DNA of 64,000 bases, from positions 52,678-116,677 of the forward strand of contig CAZLZR010000006.1 in assembly GCA_964564015.1 (NCBI GenBank), read 5' to 3'. Made by a program: the position numbers and the translations under genes. This DNA comes from Acetivibrio sp964564015. GTDB lineage: Bacteria; Bacillota; Clostridia; Acetivibrionales; Acetivibrionaceae. The notes beneath the pieces were generated by a model that did no database searches, was not told where the DNA came from, and saw nothing but the letters and a program-made list of their open reading frames with translations. Position 1 is the stretch's first letter; each line of letters begins with the position of its first letter. Below are positions 60,675-64,000 of the stretch, one piece after another.

Positions 60675-61034
60675 CTAACCTTCCAAAATTTCCTTCTGGA
60701 GCCTCTTACTAAAAGAGGCCAGTACAAGGTTATAGGATTTATCCAACATATCTTTCAGAACTTCATCAGGTACGTCACCATCCAGATACAATGAATTCCA
60801 ATGCTCTTTATTCATATAATATCCAGGTACAATATCCTTAAATTGCAGCCTTAAAACTTCTCCATAAGTTGGTTCTAATTTTACATTTACAATTGGTTTA
60901 CCTTCCTTATCTCCACCTTGAAGCACAAACATTTTATCTTTGATCACATATCTTGTCGCATCCCATTCAGGCTTATACTCTTTTTTTACGCCCTTTTTTG
61001 AAAGACAGTATTCATCAAGCCATATGTATTTCAT
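60675..61034 (-). CDS. MmcQ/YjbR family protein
   Basis: 119 aa, with the CyaY-like fold seen in YjbR: MFVLQGGDKEGKPIVNVKLEP and GYYMNKEHWNSLYLDGDVPDEVL are family segments. Such proteins are described as DNA-binding; the role is unknown. GGAGGTGGGAC precedes the ATG. A remnant of an MGMT-like gene lies immediately upstream, probably once cotranscribed. Confidence 0.88.
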   Translation of the reverse strand: MKYIWLDEYCLSKKGVKKEYKPEWDATRYVIKDKMFVLQGGDKEGKPIVNVKLEPTYGEVLRLQFKDIVPGYYMNKEHWNSLYLDGDVPDEVLKDMLDKSYNLVLASFSKRLQKEILEG

Positions 61035-61049
61035 TGTCCCACCTCCATC

Positions 61050-61193
61050 TTATACTTTTGTATCTGTTATAATCATATTGATGCGTAGTTTTGATCCTTC
61101 ATACATCGATATTGCTTTAGCATCAGTGATTTCAGATATTCCAAGCATATCCTTGCTGTTCTGAAGTTGTTGGTTAAAAGATCTCTTTGCCAT
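61050..61193 (-). pseudogene. N-terminal remnant of an MGMT-family gene
   Basis: 47 codons starting MAKRSFNQQLQNSKDM and ending at a stop after RINMIITDTKV. The first half resembles, from memory, the start of clostridial MGMT-like (alkyltransferase-fold) proteins, which are about 150 aa with a later catalytic-like region; that is missing here. Its stop is 15 bp before the YjbR start. Confidence 0.4.
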
Positions 61194-61396
61194 AACAATT
61201 CAACTCCACTCTTAATTAAATTAGCAATCTCAAACTATCCCAATACTAATGTTCAATGATTCCAACCAATCTCTCCTCTTTTAACCCTGCACAAAATTTT
61301 CGTCGACAATTTAGTTCATATTAAAATATATCCATAGAATATATAAAATAATAATATTAATTCTGTGGTAGCGTATAACGCCTTTCCTAATTAAGT
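61194..61396. other. Intergenic, no feature seen
   Basis: AT-rich. No gene, repeat or clear terminator. Confidence 0.4.
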
Positions 61397-62140
61397 TCAC
61401 TTTTCTATAAACTCGATTTTATTGCTTTTCAATAAAACGTCATATTCTGCAATAACAATATCATTATCGCTTAATTGAGCACTAAACCTATCACTGAATA
61501 TTTTTCCTACACAAACAGCTGGATTTTTAAAATGATAATATTTTGTTTTAATTTGATCACTAAAATAAAATATAAAATCTGAGACATTAATAAAATCTTC
61601 AAACTCTCCAATTCGCATCATTTCCGAATAATGACAATCTCTCGGCACATCATAATAGTAATAATGGACATTTGTGATTGCTTTTTTATTGTAATTTACA
61701 CTAATATCACAACCTAATAAACAATCACCAATTTCATATTTGTTTAAGCATGTATACTTAAATATCAGTTTAGTGTCATTTGATGTTTTTTTTGTATCAT
61801 TATTATTTATATACATAGAAAACTCATTAAGTTCAAAGCCTGTATTAAACTCTTTTGCTACTTTAAAACACTGTTCTTCAATTTGAGAAAGTTTATCTGT
61901 ATCCGAAATTTTTATTTCTTTTGAACTTGAATAAGATGGAAATGCTTTTGTATAAATAATTATATAATAAGTTAATGTAAAAATAAAAAAAACGGATAAA
62001 ACTACAATTCCGATTCTTCGAATCACCTTAAGAATGTAATTATTAAAACATAGCCTGTAAATCAACTCTATCAACCCGTATATGGGCAATGCAACAACAC
62101 ATATTAAAACAATCTTTAAGTACATACTCTCTGAAATCAT
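61397..62140 (-). CDS. Hypothetical membrane protein
   Basis: 247 aa, with two N-terminal membrane segments (about 9-29 and 40-60) and a soluble domain from about 75 to the end (KFNTGFELNEFSMYI, HYYYYDVPRDCHY, NPAVCVGKIFSDR). No family is recognised. The start has GGTGAGAAA before it. It follows the gene at 62152 by 11 bp and is likely its operon partner. Confidence 0.6.
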   Translation of the reverse strand: MISESMYLKIVLICVVALPIYGLIELIYRLCFNNYILKVIRRIGIVVLSVFFIFTLTYYIIIYTKAFPSYSSSKEIKISDTDKLSQIEEQCFKVAKEFNTGFELNEFSMYINNNDTKKTSNDTKLIFKYTCLNKYEIGDCLLGCDISVNYNKKAITNVHYYYYDVPRDCHYSEMMRIGEFEDFINVSDFIFYFSDQIKTKYYHFKNPAVCVGKIFSDRFSAQLSDNDIVIAEYDVLLKSNKIEFIEK

Positions 62141-62151
62141 TTTCTCACCAC

Positions 62152-62523
62152 TTAATCAATAATATGTATGAATTTAAGTATATATAAAAATGCAGTTGGA
62201 AAAAATATAAAATGCATAAAACACAAACCCACTGGCACATATAAAGCTTTCTTATTTTTGAATAATTTTATAAATATAGTCATTGGCAGAGCTAAATAAA
62301 GTAAAACAGCCAATATACTCAGATATACTTTACTCAGTACTGCATAAATAATCATACACACAATTGATAATACTAAATCTCCAATAAAACCTCCTACAAA
62401 AATTATGACAGTACTCAAAAGGAATCTAGAAAACAACTCAATAAAACTCTCTTGTAAATTCTCTGTTGTTCCTCCAGCTTCAATAATATCAGTTTGTGAA
62501 TTCTTTTGACTATTATCTTTCAT
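62152..62523 (-). CDS. Hypothetical membrane protein
   Basis: About 123 aa with three hydrophobic segments (about 28-50, 55-78, 95-120). The ATG at 62523 lies behind AAAGGAA at wide spacing; an ATG ten codons earlier has no such site. Family unknown. First gene of a two-gene operon with 61397-62140. Confidence 0.55.
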   Translation of the reverse strand: MKDNSQKNSQTDIIEAGGTTENLQESFIELFSRFLLSTVIIFVGGFIGDLVLSIVCMIIYAVLSKVYLSILAVLLYLALPMTIFIKLFKNKKALYVPVGLCFMHFIFFPTAFLYILKFIHIID

Positions 62524-62703
62524 AATTAATCCGGTTCCTTTTTTTAATAACATTCTTCTGTCGCAATAATTTATATGATTTAAAAATAATCCTCTTGCAA
62601 ATTATAACATATATAATTACAGTAATGTAATAAAGATTTCCAGATTAAGTGATATTATATTACTAAGCCGAAATTTCGTAATGACTCTAAAAATATAACA
62701 CTA

Positions 62704-62766
62704 TTGACTTTTTCAAACTATTACGATAGTCTAATACTATAAACTATCACAATAGTCCGATAGTAA
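62704..62766 (+). promoter_or_regulatory. Promoter with repeated ATAGT half sites
   Basis: TTGACT (62704-62709) may be the -35. Downstream GATAGT, ACTAT, ACTATC, ATAGT and GATAGT follow one another, including the dyad ACTATCACAATAGT. This layout suggests a repressor operator over the promoter; the repressor is unknown. Confidence 0.5.
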
Positions 62767-62782
62767 TAAGGAGGAACAAACC

Positions 62783-63961
62783 ATGAAACCCTATATAATT
62801 TTAGCTTTATGCTTATTATTAATAATTTCCATCGTCGGATGTAAGTCCGATAACTCGGTCTCAATATCTGCCGGTAACAGTACACTCCCGACTTTGGAAT
62901 TGACAAAGGATAATATATTTTCTCCTGACGGAGGCATCACAATAGAGAACGCCAAAGACCTGATATCCGATTATCTGCTAGAAAACGGAAAGGATGGGAA
63001 TGTACGCTCCAACTTAGAACTTCATGAGATAACTGTTAAAGAAGCCTGGGAAAATGATGGTGTACAGATTTACCGTGTAAATCTTGATTATGCCTGGCTA
63101 AATGGAGTAGCAGTTGTAAAAAACAATAAGGTTTTGTGTGTTTTAGAAGGTATGCCCACCCATAATATATTCCTTGATGACCTGGATAAAGATAAGCATT
63201 ACGAAGTGTATACAAACATTTCCATAGGTTCCGGCATTATAAGTCGTGAAATACGAGGTTACAATATTGCAACAGGTAATAATTATTCCTTATCAAATCG
63301 AATGCACACTGATTTTACCCTGTTTATAAGTGATAAAAAACTATGGGTAGAAGAATCTACATACAATACAAATAAACTGATTTCGTTAAGCTTCCTTTCA
63401 ATAAACAAAGCCAATGAGCTTGAGTTGGTAAAAAGTAGTGAAAGCAATAAAGTTCAGCTGTTTTTGCCAAAATTAAAGGAAACTTATAATTCTGCCTACG
63501 ATCACTGGAATGAACTAAATCTTGAAAGTATAACTCTTATGGATAAGCCTTTACTGGAATCGGATGACATCATAAGTATGGACAAAAATAAGATAAAACT
63601 CAAGAAAAAATTTGAAATTGTAAACGGTCATGGAATGGACAACGGTTTGATTTATGACGATAATCAACAAAGAACCCTTGAATTTGTATACAATAACGTT
63701 AAATTTGAAGTAGGAAGAGACTCCGCTGACCTGTTCTACATATACAACATGCACGGCATATGTGTCGTTAATAATGAAGATAATATCTTTCTGGTCAAAC
63801 AGAGAGATTATAAAAAAACCACTTCATCTGTCGATAGAAAATATAAGACCGGCCCGGTTGGAGTGCCCTATGTGCTTGTTGTAAATGGAAGGAAAACTGA
63901 ACTTGGCGTTTTACAAGTGTCTGAAGGTGAATTTGCACTTCCTGATTGTTATTGTCAATAA
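62783..63961 (+). CDS. Lipoprotein, unknown
   Basis: A 392-aa predicted lipoprotein with lipobox SIVGC (Cys20). Residues about 45-110 form a small PepSY-like region (ITIENAKDLISDYLLENG, EITVKEAWENDGVQIYRVN); the rest is not recognised (VYTNISIGSGIISREIRGYN, KQRDYKKTTSSVDRKY). GGAGGAAC lies 7 bp before the ATG. It is controlled by a promoter with repeated ATAGT half sites. A terminator hairpin follows. Confidence 0.72.
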   Translation: MKPYIILALCLLLIISIVGCKSDNSVSISAGNSTLPTLELTKDNIFSPDGGITIENAKDLISDYLLENGKDGNVRSNLELHEITVKEAWENDGVQIYRVNLDYAWLNGVAVVKNNKVLCVLEGMPTHNIFLDDLDKDKHYEVYTNISIGSGIISREIRGYNIATGNNYSLSNRMHTDFTLFISDKKLWVEESTYNTNKLISLSFLSINKANELELVKSSESNKVQLFLPKLKETYNSAYDHWNELNLESITLMDKPLLESDDIISMDKNKIKLKKKFEIVNGHGMDNGLIYDDNQQRTLEFVYNNVKFEVGRDSADLFYIYNMHGICVVNNEDNIFLVKQRDYKKTTSSVDRKYKTGPVGVPYVLVVNGRKTELGVLQVSEGEFALPDCYCQ

Positions 63962-63965
63962 AAAT

Positions 63966-63990
63966 TCCCCAAAAAGGGGAAAGATTTTTC
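63966..63990 (+). terminator. Short terminator
   Basis: TTCCCC-AAAAA-GGGGAA then AGATTTTT, just after the lipoprotein stop. Confidence 0.65.
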
Positions 63991-64000
63991 CCCACCTTAA

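Overview
The window reads as chromosome of a mesophilic, cellulosome-producing clostridium, most like the Ruminiclostridium (Clostridium cellulolyticum / papyrosolvens) group. Support: low GC, AGGAGG-type ribosome binding sites, four secreted plant cell wall enzymes with type I dockerins, PdxS/PdxT vitamin B6 synthesis, and acetylhomoserine-based methionine synthesis. The species call is an inference.

Layout. 1-3.8 kb: two identical group II introns head to tail on the minus strand, starting 8 nt past the pdxT terminator. 3.8-6.8 kb: pdxST with a divergent PdxR/MocR regulator. 6.9-11 kb: sulfur amino acid genes (larE-like, metY, metA) with two Rrf2 regulators. 11.2-11.4 kb: a 204-bp structured palindromic element. 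12-18 kb: a xylanase/deacetylase with a dockerin, an S41-like lipoprotein, a copper-amine-oxidase-like secreted protein. 18-20.5 kb: azoreductase and a complete IS66-family element. 20.5-27.8 kb: a copper homeostasis cluster (CopZ, CopA, DUF2318 protein, two-component system, HMA-TauE-cupredoxin fusion) with three copies of one 20-bp operator-like site. 27.9-34.4 kb: dockerin enzymes for arabinose side chains and arabinan (two CBM42-GH43 proteins, one GH127/146). 34.7-39.5 kb: chemoreceptor, a structured leader with a terminator, a MoxR AAA ATPase, a metallopeptidase-VWA protein, and a fragment of RtcB. 39.6-44.6 kb: a radical SAM-like protein and a run of immunity-like genes (SUKH, YwqK/MORN, DUF4291 and unknowns).

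44.7-53.7 kb is the most interesting part: an RNA repair / Ro60 island on the minus strand. In transcription order it carries a small peptide gene plus terminator, polynucleotide kinase, Thg1-like 3'-5' polymerase, ADP-ribosylglycohydrolase, metallophosphoesterase, ATP-grasp protein, two more small peptide-terminator modules, tRNA-Glu, tRNA-Tyr, three Y RNA-like genes that look like circularly permuted tRNAs on a Y stem, a TROVE/Ro60 gene, an RNA ligase and a 3'-5' exonuclease. Three small proteins of 41-47 aa share the motif HWLNPLL and are each followed by a similar terminator. Three genes here (ATP-grasp, TROVE, exonuclease) are interrupted by single-base frameshifts or a stop, so the island is either decaying or carries sequence errors.

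54-64 kb: ordinary accessory genes (coiled-coil protein, alpha/beta hydrolase, NTPase, lipoproteins, ECF sigma factor with a DUF4367 partner, MmcQ/YjbR protein) with a 44-bp GC-rich tandem repeat and a short dispersed hairpin repeat.
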